Source of the DNA: Adiantum capillus-veneris
Taxonomy: Eukaryota; Streptophyta; Polypodiopsida; Polypodiales; Pteridaceae
Reading direction: 5' to 3'
Assembly (NCBI GenBank): GCA_014529385.2
Contig: JABFUD020000246.1
Coordinates: 1-64,000 of the forward strand
Length of the DNA stretch: 64,000 bases
The translations under genes and the position numbers were made by a program. A model generated the notes under the pieces. The model saw only the letters and a program-made list of their open reading frames with translations, was not told the DNA's origin and did no database searches. Positions 49,308-60,389 of this stretch are shown one piece after another (the first letter of the stretch is position 1; each line of letters starts with the position of its first letter).

Positions 49308-49635
49308 GTAACAAGCTTGAACACCCAAGCGAGAAATCAATAGCAACACACGAACAAAAATTGCAACAACTGAACTTGAAAAGAGAGAGAGAGAGAGAGA
49401 GGAGTCGTCACGCAGCGACGGAGTTCCGCTTCCGGATGCACTCGCCCCAAAGACTGGCACCCCTTTAGGAATTTCTTTCTTATTGATGATCACATAGGTG
49501 CACCGGCTAGGGGGTGCTCCTCTATAATCGTTGCCAAGCTGACCCAAAAAGCTACCCCCAAAAACCACTTATAAAGAGTACAAGGGGCCCCTAAATCTGG
49601 GTGCCCCCAAAAACAATCATGCTAAAACCAAGTGC
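49308..49635 (-). repeat. 5' LTR of a minus-strand element, partial or short
   Basis: It ends at 49308 (minus strand CAAGCTTGTTACA) before the PBS. It carries a diverged form of the shared motif (GGCACCCCTTTAGGAATTTC at 49456). Its start is not clear because another LTR abuts at 49636. Confidence 0.6.
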
Positions 49636-49709
49636 TGTCACAAGACTGACACCACGTGCCAATAGAAAAGAACAGACTGAACAAACTTTTAGCACTTCAA
49701 TAACAACTC

Positions 49710-49750
<41 letters not shown>

Positions 49751-50339
49751 GACACGTGACACGAAGTGGCGGAATTCCACCCCAGAGAGTATTGGCCCCA
49801 ACCTTGGCGCCCCTTTCGGTATTTCTTTATATTGCATCAACACAGTACAAGCCGGTACACGAGACTCTGCACCTTCTCCAAGAAGCATGCCAGAGAATGA
49901 GCCCATGGCCTCATATTTAAAGGCCATATGCCCCAAAAGCAGTTTACATGAAAAGCCTTCAAACTCAAAAGCTTCTGGACCAAAAGCAATGCCAAAAAGC
50001 TGGCATCGTAAATCACGGAATTCCATACAACTACCACGTCAGCAGTCAGCGCAAAACGCGAAAATCCATACAGTCTGCCACGTCATCATGCCAGCACAAT
50101 TTTTGGGTTTTTCCGTACAACTGCCACGCCATCAACTGCTACGCAAGTCTTTCTGTGTGTGTGTGGGTCTTGCTTTATCCTTTATGTCACTTGGGCCCCA
50201 TCGGACGAGGTCCCATAAGGTTGGTAGGACTTCTTCTTCTTCTATTGTTGCTTGCTCTTCTGAGGGTTTAGGCCCCTCGGCCGTGATCTGAAGGTTTGCT
50301 ATGTTCCTCACTGACTTGACATGTCAGCAGTTTGTAACA
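49636..50339 (-). repeat. 3' LTR of a minus-strand Ty3 element (704 bp)
   Basis: Same family as 43351-44073. Plus-strand ends TGTCACAAGA and TTTGTAACA. Contains a 38-bp GA run and the shared motif at 49806-49829. Followed by a polypurine tract (minus strand CTTTCAAGAAGGGGAGA, 50340-50356). Confidence 0.82.
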
Positions 50340-50356
50340 TCTCCCCTTCTTGAAAG

Positions 50357-51289
50357 AGAGTAATCCTCCGCGATTACAGCATATCTGCAAAACCACTCAC
50401 GTTAGCTCAAAAATTTCCGAGGGACAATCAGTTTGCTCTTTTTTTTGTTAAGGAGTTAGCTTCTCCTCTCGGCTCTTTTGTTAAGGAGTTGTCTTCTCTT
50501 TTCAGTTCTTTTGTTAAGGAGTTGGCTTCTCCTTTCGTCCAAATCGGAACTCTTGATATTCCGGCGTAGTTAAATTAAACATCACACCCAGACCGCACTA
50601 ATCTTCCACAGGTGTCTTCATGCACTAAGATTACATACCCAGGCAATCTTGTCCAATTAGGAATATTCAGTAGCTGGCACATCACAATGCAACACAAATG
50701 CTCACACATGCATGTTACAAGACACAACAAACAACGCCGTTGAGCACTCCCCCGAGACAAACAGTCTACGGTATGAAGCTACTCAACGACTACCTCGTCA
50801 CTCCCCCCGCAAATAACCTAAAAAGGTCCGGGCCATGAGCTCAGAGGACTATACAACCAAACGCTCCCCAGACTGCAGTCTACGTCGCTTGGAGGTTCAA
50901 GCATACAACCAAACGCTCGCCAAGCATCAGCCTGCGTCGTTCGTAATACAACGGAATGCTCCCCAGACATTGGCCTGCGTCGTTCCGAGGTTTTCAAACA
51001 TACAACAAAACGCTCCCCAAGCATCGGCTTGCGTCGTTCCGAGGTTCAAACAATACAAAACAGTATTTCTCACTTCTCCACCCGGGAGTAAAATCACCAA
51101 TCATTGAAACCAGTATTTAAACCCAGAGTCAAACAATTCAAATCGTCACCAAGACAGGTTTAAAACAAATAGCATCCATTTCAAACAAATTTCAAACAAT
51201 ACTTTCTCAAACAATGTTCAAAAGTATCTAACTAGAAAACAACTAGAGAGGTTATTCAGGGCTTTGTTCAGACAACGGAACTTTGAGGA
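50357..51289 (-). other. 3' interior of that element, with two tandem-repeat arrays
   Basis: Three copies of a ~42-bp unit (TTTTGTTAAGGAGTTGGCTT) lie at 50438-50537 and four copies of a ~50-bp unit (ACGCTCCCCAAGCATCGGCT) at 50858-51054. No pol sequence was recognised, so RT to integrase has been deleted. Confidence 0.7.
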
Positions 51290-51610
51290 CAACTGGCTTG
51301 CCCTTCTACATCACGGTGATGGTTCGGTTCCGAACCTGGAGAGTTGCATCATTCTTCTCGTATCAAGGCATGCCCAAGAGAACGTCACAATTGCCCAACT
51401 TCATAATGTGAAAATCAGCTTTTCCATGATAATCTTGTATAGTCATTGGAAGAGCACCAATGAGCGGTACCACTTTCTGATTTGCCCCGTGGCTAGCTCA
51501 GCTTCAATTTCTCCACCCTCTGCATCATAATCAAAGTGCATCTGCTTCAAGAATTCTGGATGGATGAAGTTCTCCATAACTCCGAGGTCAAAGAAAATAA
51601 GGGCTCACAC
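51290..51610 (-). pseudogene. Retropepsin fragment of the same element
   Basis: The minus strand encodes FFDLGVMENFIHPEFLKQM, aligned with the protease active-site region of element A (FFDPGAKANFIS), with DLG where a D-S/T-G is expected. Several stops follow. Only the protease survives. Confidence 0.65.
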
Positions 51611-52232
51611 ATAGAGTGCCTCCTCTCTCAACTCTCAATTCAGCCCTCTTTCTCCCTCCTCAATAATTTCCTGCTCTGGTGTCCGTGAAGGGCACGCAAA
51701 GGCCACGAAGCGAGCGGCGAAGGTGTAGGGCAGCCCATAGAGCTTGTGTGCGTCTTTGCGGGGAATAGACGCACTCAGACAGCCGCAGTACTGGCTGCCC
51801 ACACAGTTTCAGCACTCCGACGAAGTCCTGAAGCAGTTTTCAGCCAAGAAGTATTCGTGTGGGTACCCCCTACGCAAGGAAATAACAGTAGAAGATTCTA
51901 CCGCACAAGAAATTCCAGTATGAAGCAGACATAGCCGGTCTCGGCTACAAGTATGATGAATTTCAGCCAATAGGCTCACAAATCTATGCATTTTTATGCA
52001 TCAAAAGAGCGTTTGGGACATAAAGGGTGAATACTATTTCGGGTTCTTGTGTAACAGTTCTGAAAATAATACAAATCTCCTTCAAGGGGGAGGGGGGAAC
52101 CAACCCATCTTCAAATCCCTAGCGCTTTGTCGTTTTTCTGCATTACTTTCTAAATTTTATGTCGTGCAAAATCCTACGTGAAATAGTAAATAAACATTAA
52201 AGTATTCAGTGCATGCTTCTGTTTTTGTGACA
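51611..52232 (+). repeat. Presumed 5' LTR of element B (limits uncertain)
   Basis: The plus strand ends TTTTTGTGACA at 52232, one base before a PBS. The left limit is not determined. It lacks the shared GGCGCC motif seen in the other LTRs. Confidence 0.55.
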
Positions 52233-52233
52233 G

Positions 52234-52250
52234 TGATATCAGAGCAGGGT
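52234..52250 (+). other. Element B PBS, initiator-methionine tRNA type
   Basis: TGATATCAGAGCAGGG matches the usual TGGTATCAGAGC with one change. Confidence 0.75.
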
Positions 52251-52303
52251 CCTCTCTATCCCTTTCTTAAGGAGAGACGGTCCTCTGCAGAAAAATACCC
52301 GTC

Positions 52304-53805
52304 ATGGAAGGACAAGCAGAAGAGCTTGAGCGGCTCAAGCAACCGATGGCAGAATTGCAAGCCACTCTTGCTCAGCCAGAATTGCAAAACGTGCTTAAGA
52401 CCCTTAAAAAAGGGAAAGCAAAGATGGTGGAAGAGCCACCTCAAAATCCCCCACTGCTAACTCAGGGAATACCTCAAGACTGGGGCTCCAACATAGCCCC
52501 AAGGGGATCCTACAGTGGGAACCTCCTAGCAACACGAAGAAGATTCAATCCCTTTACCGAATTACTCACCAATTTACTATGTTATGAAGAACCTGGATAA
52601 TATTGTTCCTCATGAGAATCTCCAGTTGCATCCAGACGAGGCTATAGAACAACCACTGCAAGCAGAAAAGCAAGATGAGGATCAAAGGAAGAGTCGACGC
52701 AGAATTGCGGTGCACAAAGATTCCGAAGCAATCTCCAAGAAGCCGTCCCGACACCACAAGAACAAGAAGACATTCAAAGCTGGAGATAAGGACGTCAAAT
52801 TCGAATGCTATAATGGAAGGAGGGTTGATACTAAGGCTCTTGCTTTCATTCGACAATTCAAGGTGGCCTTTGCAGAAGGTAACTTCTCAGAACGCTCGAA
52901 ACTAGGCCATGTTAGCATGTATCTCAAAGATACAACTAGCAATTGGTGGCTTACTACCATTCTAGAAAAACGCAAACCCAAAGACTAGGAGGAGTTCAAA
53001 AAGAAGATCTATGCTCAATCCCTCCCCCCCCCCCCCCCCCCCCGACTTTGACACAGATGTGAAGAAAGAATGGGATTGGCTCTCCCAAAAAGAAAATGAA
53101 GTAGTGTCCAACTACGTCGACAAATTCTGGGAGGTCCTCCTCAAGGTCACTCCCTTTATGGAAGTTTCTGATGAAGACAAGATGCGCAAGTTTGAAGCTC
53201 AGCCGGCACTTCAGAAACGCATAAAGTTGTAACCTCGAAACAATCTTCAAATTATGATGCAGTCCGCCTTGGTACCCGGTAACTTGCATTCGAAAGGAAC
53301 TCCTCGCAAACAGGAGTTTAGTACCTTTCATGCAAAGCAGAAGGCTCTCACTACTGAGACTGAAATCTCCACACGAAAGCGGCCTTCAGATCAGCCCAAA
53401 GGCCTAGAAGAGAAGCAAATTCCTGACTCCCTCTCAGTTGAAGGCCTACATGGAAGAGGGCAAATGTTTCTATTGTGGCGAGAAAAGCCACAAGAAACCA
53501 TATTGCCCACAACTTAAGAAAGATTCTCCTCCTCGTGCATCAAATTCAGTACCTGACGTACAAGCCAATATCATGAAGGAAAAAGGAAAAAGGCAGCTCG
53601 TTAAGGGGTGGGACAGCTTGAATGGGCAGAGAGAAATGATCTTGTTTGATCCGGGCTCAACCGACAATTTCATTTCATTGGATACCTCAGAAACTCTAAG
53701 ACTTGCTCCCGAGAGATTGGAAACTCCAATCAGTTCAGGATCAGCCTTTGAAGAGTTGACTAGAATTCTACTCCTATCCAAGGACAGCTAAATTTAAAGA
53801 TCGGC
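52304..53805 (+). pseudogene. Element B gag and protease, broken
   Basis: The first ATG after the PBS (52304) starts an acidic coiled-coil-like region. The capsid is at 52584-53230 (NWWLTTILEKRK), a zinc knuckle CFYCGEKSHKKPYC (CX2CX4HX4C) at about 53465 and a protease active-site region ILFDPGSTDNFIS at about 53640, again with DPG. Frameshifts separate these parts, one near a run of 20 C (53024-53043). The sequence ends at about 53805, where a LINE is inserted. Confidence 0.8.
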
Positions 53806-53810
53806 GACAA

Positions 53811-55067
53811 GAGGTCCTCATCGCAGTTCAAGCTTGCTCAGAGATTGTATCCTCCATGTTCTTTGAGATACAGGGCGAGGGTCGACTACAGAGTGTCAAT
53901 CGAGGCTCCACAAGTTGCAGAGCGTTGTTTTCAAAGGATCCGAGTAGTGGGCATCTGCGGGAGGACTTGTGTCATCGATCCTGACCCAACAGCTCTTGAG
54001 ACAGGTCATTGGGGTCTTTGGGCTTGGGAGAGCTGTCCACTGGCACGAGTGCAGTGGGATCCTGAAGAGTGGTTTTGGAGGGACCCTTTCTCCTCAGCCG
54101 ACCATCCAGGGGTCCCTTTCTTTCAATACATTGTTCGAATGGAACGTCACATACTGGCAGCATGGAGAGAGGCTCGTCCTGTTGCAGCACCTCATTAGCA
54201 GGAGGAGGGTCTCAGTTGAGTTCTTGTCAGCCTTCTGGGCGAGGTTGTGGGATGCCAGACAGCCGCGGCGAGTCCAATGGCTAGTTGCACATACAGCTAC
54301 AGCAGTGGGGAGCTGGCTAGTACATAGTGGCCTTTCGGCAGCATGCGCAACTTGTGACCATCCTTTGGACTACCCTATGGTCTTGTGTCACTGTCTATCG
54401 GACTACCCTATGGCACAGTAGGTTTGGCTTCGGGTACTTCAGCTAATGCCAGCTCTTTCCACAGCACGACAATACACTTGGGGGACAGCTGCTTGGTCCA
54501 CTCTCACGAGCCCTGCTCTACAGTTTGAGCTATCCTCCACCCGGATGATATTGATACAAGGGGGTACACCTACACTCCAGTCTACTACAGAGCTTACCCC
54601 ACAGGAGTGGTACAGTGAGAGAGGTGTGTTGGGAGCTCATCTGCAACCTGACAATCTGGTTCATTTGGCAGGCCTGCTGCTTCCGCATCTTCGAGGCTCG
54701 CCTTGTGCCACCAGCGGAGATTGTTCGAGATTTTTTATTGGAGTTGATCCATACTCTCGGGGGACAGTTCGAGAGACTTCAAGGCAGCTCTGACCGCATA
54801 CGGGAGCGAAGAGAGGAGTTTCTTCGACTCTGGCACCCTGGGCCTTTCTTCACCATGGTCCAAGGTGAGCTCAGATGGCACTACCGTCCACCTGTGTGGC
54901 TTTTTCCCTCCTCCCATCTCTTGATTTAGCCCTCATTGTACATATGTTGTTTTTTCATTGGGAGAGTCTCCCCTTATGGTTGATGTAGCCCTCTCTAGTA
55001 GAGGTGGTTGTAGCCCTATGGGCAAGTTTATTAACTAATAGAAGGATCTTTTTCTCGGAAAAAAAAA
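53811..55067 (+). pseudogene. 5'-truncated L1-type LINE with poly(A)
   Basis: Starts with AGGTCCTCATCGCAGTTC, also found at the end of the LINE at 37800-40260. Broken frames through 54929 include ICNLTIWFIWQACCFRIFEA and PPAEIVRDFLLELI, typical of the region after the RT zinc-binding domain. The element ends with AGAAGGATCTTTTTCTCGG and nine A (55059-55067). It interrupts element B. I could not identify a target-site duplication because the MITE-like element abuts the poly(A). Confidence 0.75.
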
Positions 55068-55382
55068 TCAAAAATTCCCAAAATACCCTTGTATCTATTT
55101 TGGTTGGATTGTTTAAGATTTTCTAATCTTTATTCCTTTTTTACAATTGAGATCCGTTTTTGAGTGCTTAGCAAGTACTTCGTCGCAAACTACATCGCAA
55201 AAAAAGATAATTATGTCTAAAAATAATGAAGTAATTCATCTCCAAAGCCTACATAACCAACTCAAATTCTAGTTTTAGCATCTTGTATTGATAGACAATC
55301 AGTGTTCTTGTGAAACACTACAAATTTTTTGATCTTTGAAGAAATTTAATCTCACAGCCAAGGGTATTTTGGGAATTTTTGA
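55068..55382. mobile_element. MITE-like element, 315 bp, perfect 23-bp terminal inverted repeats
   Basis: The left end (55068-55090) starts TCAAAAATTCCCAAAATACC and the right end (55360-55382) is its exact reverse complement over 23 bp. The interior is AT-rich and non-coding. It lies directly after the LINE poly(A). A further inverted-like GGGTATTCTGG sequence is at 55421. Superfamily is not clear because no target duplication can be defined. Confidence 0.75.
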
Positions 55383-55439
55383 AATTTGAGGGATATTTTT
55401 GGGAATTTCCACAAATTAGAGGGGTATTCTGGTAATTTT

Positions 55440-56640
55440 CCCAAGATATTTTATTGGCCAACACTACGAGCTGAAATAGATAAATATGTCAGAGAATGCG
55501 CCATGCCAAAAAGCTAAGTATGAACTCCATAAAACTCCCAGCTTACTTCAGCCCCTACCGCTACCTCACATACACTGGGAAAGTATTGCCATGGATTTTA
55601 TAATGGATTTTCCACAAACCCCGAATGGAAATGATGCAATCTAGACTATTATAGACAGGTTCAGTAAGCAAGTTCATTTAATTCTAGTAAGAAAGACCAT
55701 CAAAGCTCATCACATGGCCAAGATCTTTTTGGCCCAAATTTTTAAGCATCATGGCATGCCCAAAATGATTATCAGTGATCGCAACCCACGAATGACCGGA
55801 AATTTCTAGCGAGTACTTTTTACAAAACTAGGAACTAAGTTGAATTTTTCTTCAACTTATCATCCTTAGACAGATGGAGAAAGCGAAATCGCGAATTATA
55901 CAGTCCTAAACATTTAAAGTGCTATGTTTCAGAGAACCAACGAGAATGGAAGAAGTATCTACCTCTCGCAAAATTTGCCTACAATAACACTGTACATTCC
56001 TCTACGGGAAAAGCTCCTTTTGAGGTTATTTATGGCAAACCACATCTTCCCCCAATCCTTCTCAACCAGGATAAGCTATTCGCAGCTGATGAATTAGTCT
56101 GAGACCTCAATACCGTTTACAAACAAGTGAAACGCGCTATCCTTAGATCTCAAGCATAGAAAAGCAATAGATAGACATCGTCGTAATCTCAAGCTAACTT
56201 AAGGACAATTTGTTCTTCTCAAGTTTGATAAGGCGTGACTTAAGAAACATGCCAATCAGAAAGGGGAAGTTATAAAACTTTCCAATAGTAATTATGGCCC
56301 GTTTAAGATTACAAAACAGATAAATGACGTTGCATTTAGATTGGATCTTCCAAAGACTTGGAAAATCCGTAATACTTTTCGCATGAGTCTTCTACGACCT
56401 TTCTTTAGCGAACATCCGACGGAACCACTTGATTAGAGATCCCCCCTGAAGTAGATGAAACTAAAGAAATACTTCTTCCAGAACAGATCATTCACCACCA
56501 GGAGCGCGAACTAAAGTCTAGAACGACTCATTGTAAGTACTTAGTAAAGTTTAAGAATTACTCCCTTCTAGATGCTCAGTGGCTGACAGAATCACAATTT
56601 GCAAGATTTCCAAGACATCTTGCATCAGTGTCATGAAGCC
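55440..56640 (+). pseudogene. Element B integrase and chromodomain, with stops
   Basis: The frame begins FYWPTLRAEIDKYV and has CAMCQKAK, then DFIMDFPQTPNG, ISDRNPRMTGNF and a chromodomain region (LLPEQIIHHQEREL, KYLVKFKNYSLLDAQW). Stops and frameshifts are numerous. RT and RNase H are missing between 53805 and 55440, so a deletion preceded or accompanied the LINE and MITE insertions. Confidence 0.8.
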
Positions 56641-56811
56641 CTATAGTTGAGGACAACTGTTTAGAGGCCACAGGGATGTAATATTTTTAGCTATGACTAC
56701 AGATAAATGAAAATGATTTTTTTGTTTACAAAATTAATTTATGAATTTATTGGTACCAATTGATTAAAAGAATGGGTAAATTTCCCATTGCAATGTGCCA
56801 TCCGAAAATTT
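56641..56811. other. Spacer, presumably the 3' end of element B
   Basis: A purine-rich GGCCACAGGGA precedes TGTAATATTTTT at 56678, which could be a degraded LTR start, but I cannot confirm it. Confidence 0.35.
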
Positions 56812-57350
56812 TGTAACGAACTTGGATACCCCAAGTCTAGATCCTACCGCGACACAGCAAAGATTCACTTTAAAACAGTTCACAAAAGACGACACGGCCC
56901 GGCGTAGTTCCGTGCCAAGAGGTATTGGCCCCGAAGATTGGCGCCCCTTTCGGTATTTCTTTTTATCTTAATCTTTGAGCAAAGTACAACTTCCGTGGCT
57001 GCTCGCTCTCAGACTGTGTCCAGATGCTCTGCAGAGTCAGCCCCCTTGGGTTTATTATAAAGGTTACAAGGGATACTAAAAGCCGAGCCCCAAAAGCTTC
57101 AAACTCAAAAGCAATAGTTTCCAAAAGCAAATGTTTCCAAAAACTGCCAAAAAGCAGCCAGCACAATTTCCAAAAATCCGTGCGCTGCCACGTCAGCATG
57201 TTAGCGCGTTTTGCAAAGACTGCCACGTCAATAGTCAACGGAATCTGCGGGCATCCGTACAGTTTGCCACGTCAACCTGTCACCGCATTTTACGGACCTG
57301 TGCCACATCAGCACGGTGTGTCCGGACTGCCACATCACCAATTTGTGACA
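56812..57350 (-). repeat. Element E 3' LTR (539 bp), cut off from its interior by element D
   Basis: Minus strand TGTCACAAATTGG...GTTCGTTACA. It is related to the LTRs of element D in inverse orientation (shared motif at 56940-56963 and a matching CACGGAACT block). The pentamer TACCC (57351-57355) follows, then element D. The polypurine tract expected next to this LTR is found at 63948, after element D. Confidence 0.82.
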
Positions 57351-57355
57351 TACCC

Positions 57356-58030
57356 TGTCACAAACTATGACGTGGTTGTCCACGGGTGCAGGAAACCCTA
57401 ACAGGCAGGAAACCCTAATTTGCTGACGTGGCAAGAAACCCTAATTAGCTGGCTACTGCAGAGATGACACGTGGCAGGCTGTACAAATGTCAGCGCAAAA
57501 CGCGGCACAAATTGCGGAATTCCGTACTGCTGATGTGGCAATGTTGTACGGCAGCTTTTTGGCAGTTTTGGGCCTTGCTTTTTCCTACGCAATTGGAGAG
57601 AGAGAAAGAGCTCTCTTGCTTTATTTTTAGAAAAGCATAAAGAGAGAGAGAGAGAGAGAGAGCTAAAAGCTTTGCTTTAATTTAGAAAGAGGGCTTGTGA
57701 GAGAGAAAAAGAGACTCGCTTTATTATTGAAAGCTTTTGATTTTCAGCTTTTGGGCTCTGCTTTTGGCATCCAACGGGCTGGCCTCTCACAACTCAAAGC
57801 ATCTGGACGCAAAGTCTGAGTGTGAGCGCCTACCCGCACTCTTGTACTTTGAACTCAGATTAATACAAAAAAAAATACCGAAAGGGACGCTAGTCTTTGG
57901 GGCCAATATCTCTATGCACGGAACTCCGTCGGGCCAGTGTCGAATAAATTGTGAACTGTGAACTGTTTTGAAGTGGTTATTTGGTGCTGTCGCGAAAGAT
58001 TCTTGACTCGGAGTGTCCAAGTCTGTTACA
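57356..58030 (+). repeat. Element D 5' LTR
   Basis: TGTCACAAAC...CTGTTACA. It contains a GA run (57637-57661) and the shared motif in sense orientation at about 57868-57890 (AAATACCGAAAGGGACGC). Confidence 0.88.
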
Positions 58031-58031
58031 G

Positions 58032-58047
58032 TGGTATCAGAGCACGG
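58032..58047 (+). other. Element D PBS, initiator-methionine tRNA
   Basis: TGGTATCAGAGCACGG, one base after the LTR end. The first 12 bases match the standard plant initiator methionine site. Confidence 0.9.
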
Positions 58048-58100
58048 CCGATTTCTCTTCTACAGAAAATCCGATCCCAATTTTTTTTTTCCGCGGCACC

Positions 58101-60389
58101 TATGGCTTCAAGCAAAGATCAGTTGACTCCTCTACATCCGGAGATGCGGGAAGGGATCACAACAAAGATTCTGGCAAGGAGTATGGCCCGCCTCGGCCTA
58201 CTCAGGTGGAGCGTCGAGAGATGGAGCGTCGTCAATTGATCGGCGATGCGACAAAGATGATGCTCAATTTTGCGAAGGACCCAAAATTTGCAAAATATAT
58301 GAGCAAGACTTCTTTCCAGGAAGTGCACGCGCAATGGCAGAAAACCACACCACCCCCAAAACCCGCTCTCAAGAAACCTTCTGCTCACAAGAAATATACA
58401 GAGAAGGAATTAGAAGAGGTGGTTGATGCACAAATTGCTCAGCTTTTTGACGCGCAGAACAAAGCTAAAAAGCACGGCAAAAAGCAGAAGAAAGGCATTG
58501 ACTTCCCGGGTTATTTGGGTCGTCAGTCGACATTTGAAAAGGCAAAGAAACAGAAGAACCGTGTTCAATTTGAAGGAGTACCCAGTTCTTCTTCTGATAG
58601 TTCTTCTAGATCATCTGACTGGAGCGAAGAAGACCGAAAAGGCAAAAACCGAAGCAAGAAGCAAGAAGCAACGCTTTGGAAAGGGCAAGAAAAAGGCAAA
58701 GAAGTCTAAATCTCGCCCCGTGAGTGACAGTTCTACAGAGGACTCGTCTACAGATAGTTCAAACTCTAACGACAGCAACTTTTATGCAAAGAAAAAGAAT
58801 TTTTATAAAGCCAATCAATATGACTTTCTGGAAGACAAAAGCAAGAAAGTACGAGAGTTTAAGGAAGGTGGACAGTCAATTAAATTTGACACGTTTTCTG
58901 GATAGGCGTTACTCAAAGCACTCTAAGATTCGAAGAGCTGCCTCTTACTTTAAGGGGAATGCTCGAACTTGGTGGTCCACACTTCTATTAAACAAGACTG
59001 CGCCAGTTAAATGGCTGAAATTCAAGAGGCTTTTTATTTCTTCTTGGCTGACTCGAGAGTATGAACGGGATATACGAACTGCTTGGAACCATCTTCGGAT
59101 GACCAAGAAGGATACAGTGGACATTTATTGCGAGAGATTCTGGAGCTCTTTTCTACCCGCCTCTTCATTTAAGAAGATCTCGTTCAAGGAACAGATTGAG
59201 CGGTTTACCTTGGGTCTACCTACAGAAATCCGAGATCATTGCTTGGAACAGAAGTCAGCTTCTATTCAAGAGTTGATGAGTCATGCGAAACGGGGTTTTG
59301 CCATTCACTCTGGCAGTCTGACCTACCCCACCGATGAGATCATGACACAAAGAGCGGAACAAACTTCGACAAATGAAAGTAGAAAGAGAAAGAGCAACCG
59401 GGAAAAGAAAGATGCATGACCCAAGCTTACTCCTCAGCAGAGAGCTCGCTACATCAGGTAAGGGAAGTGCTTTGGATGCGGGGAAATTGGACATATCTCC
59501 GCGAAGTGCCCTAAAAAGGCACAGAAAGAACAGAACGACAAGGACGACGAAAGGCCTGAGAGTTCAAGAGCAGCTGAGGAACGTGGAAGAAAAAGGCAAG
59601 ATGAAAACAGGACTGGTTCCAGATTGCGTGGGTACCGATCCCAGCACAATGGACGAGAGTACAGAACTTTGCCGAGCTTGGGGCAAAGTGAAAGACCAAG
59701 AGGCCCTGATCTTCTTTGGTGGAGGAGCCAAGGCCAACTTCATTTCACCAGGATTGGAGGCGCGGCTCGAGATCACTCCCGATCGGATGGGACCACTTGG
59801 GGAGGCAGTTCTAGCGGCACTCGGCAAGGACGTAGCCATTACACCTGTCATTGGCAAACTTCGATTGCATTGTCAGGGGTATTTGGGGCACGAGGACTTT
59901 TACATAATGCCTTTGGAAGGTTGTGATGTTCTCTTGGGAATTCCCTGGTACCACAAGAACAACGCCGTGGTCGACTATCCGGCGAGGAAAGCGACATTGA
60001 CTACAGGCAAGGACGGAACCATTGTACTCGATATAAAACTGAAGGGCGAGTCTATCCCTATTGTATCGACTTCGGCCATTTCTAAATTTATGAAATCCAA
60101 TCTGTTTGTTTACTCGATCTTTTTGAAAGAGTTGAGTGATGAAGATAGGTCAAATATGTCTGAACTTGATAAAGAACGCCAAGATTTTCTCCACTCTCAT
60201 GCCGATTGCTTCTCAAAGGGCCTGCCAGGCAAGTTACCGCCAACTCGCCTGCTCGTCCTGAAGATCATACCATTGATCTCGTACCTGGAAGCGCACCACC
60301 GAACCGGCCACCCCTACCGTGTGAGCCGATCACAAAACGAAGAAATTATGAACCAAGTGAAAGACCTCCTGGAAAAGGGTCTTGTCTAG
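58101..60389 (+). pseudogene. Element D gag and protease, frameshifted
   Basis: An ATG at 58101 (MASSKDQ) opens gag but the frame shifts near 58190 and again near 58700. The basic N-terminal part lies at 58200-58700; the capsid at 58900-59330 (ASYFKGNARTWWSTLLLNK); a zinc knuckle CFGCGEIGHISAKC at about 59468; and the protease at 59690-59960, where the active site reads FFGGGAKANFIS (catalytic D lost) followed by VLLGIPWY. The link to RT keeps the LDKERQDFL block that in element A crosses the frame break. Inactive. Confidence 0.85.

Noticed and set aside
50858..51054. Possible CRISPR-like array (four repeats)
   Set aside because: Repeats are contiguous and imperfect with no unique spacers, and the setting is a plant retroelement.
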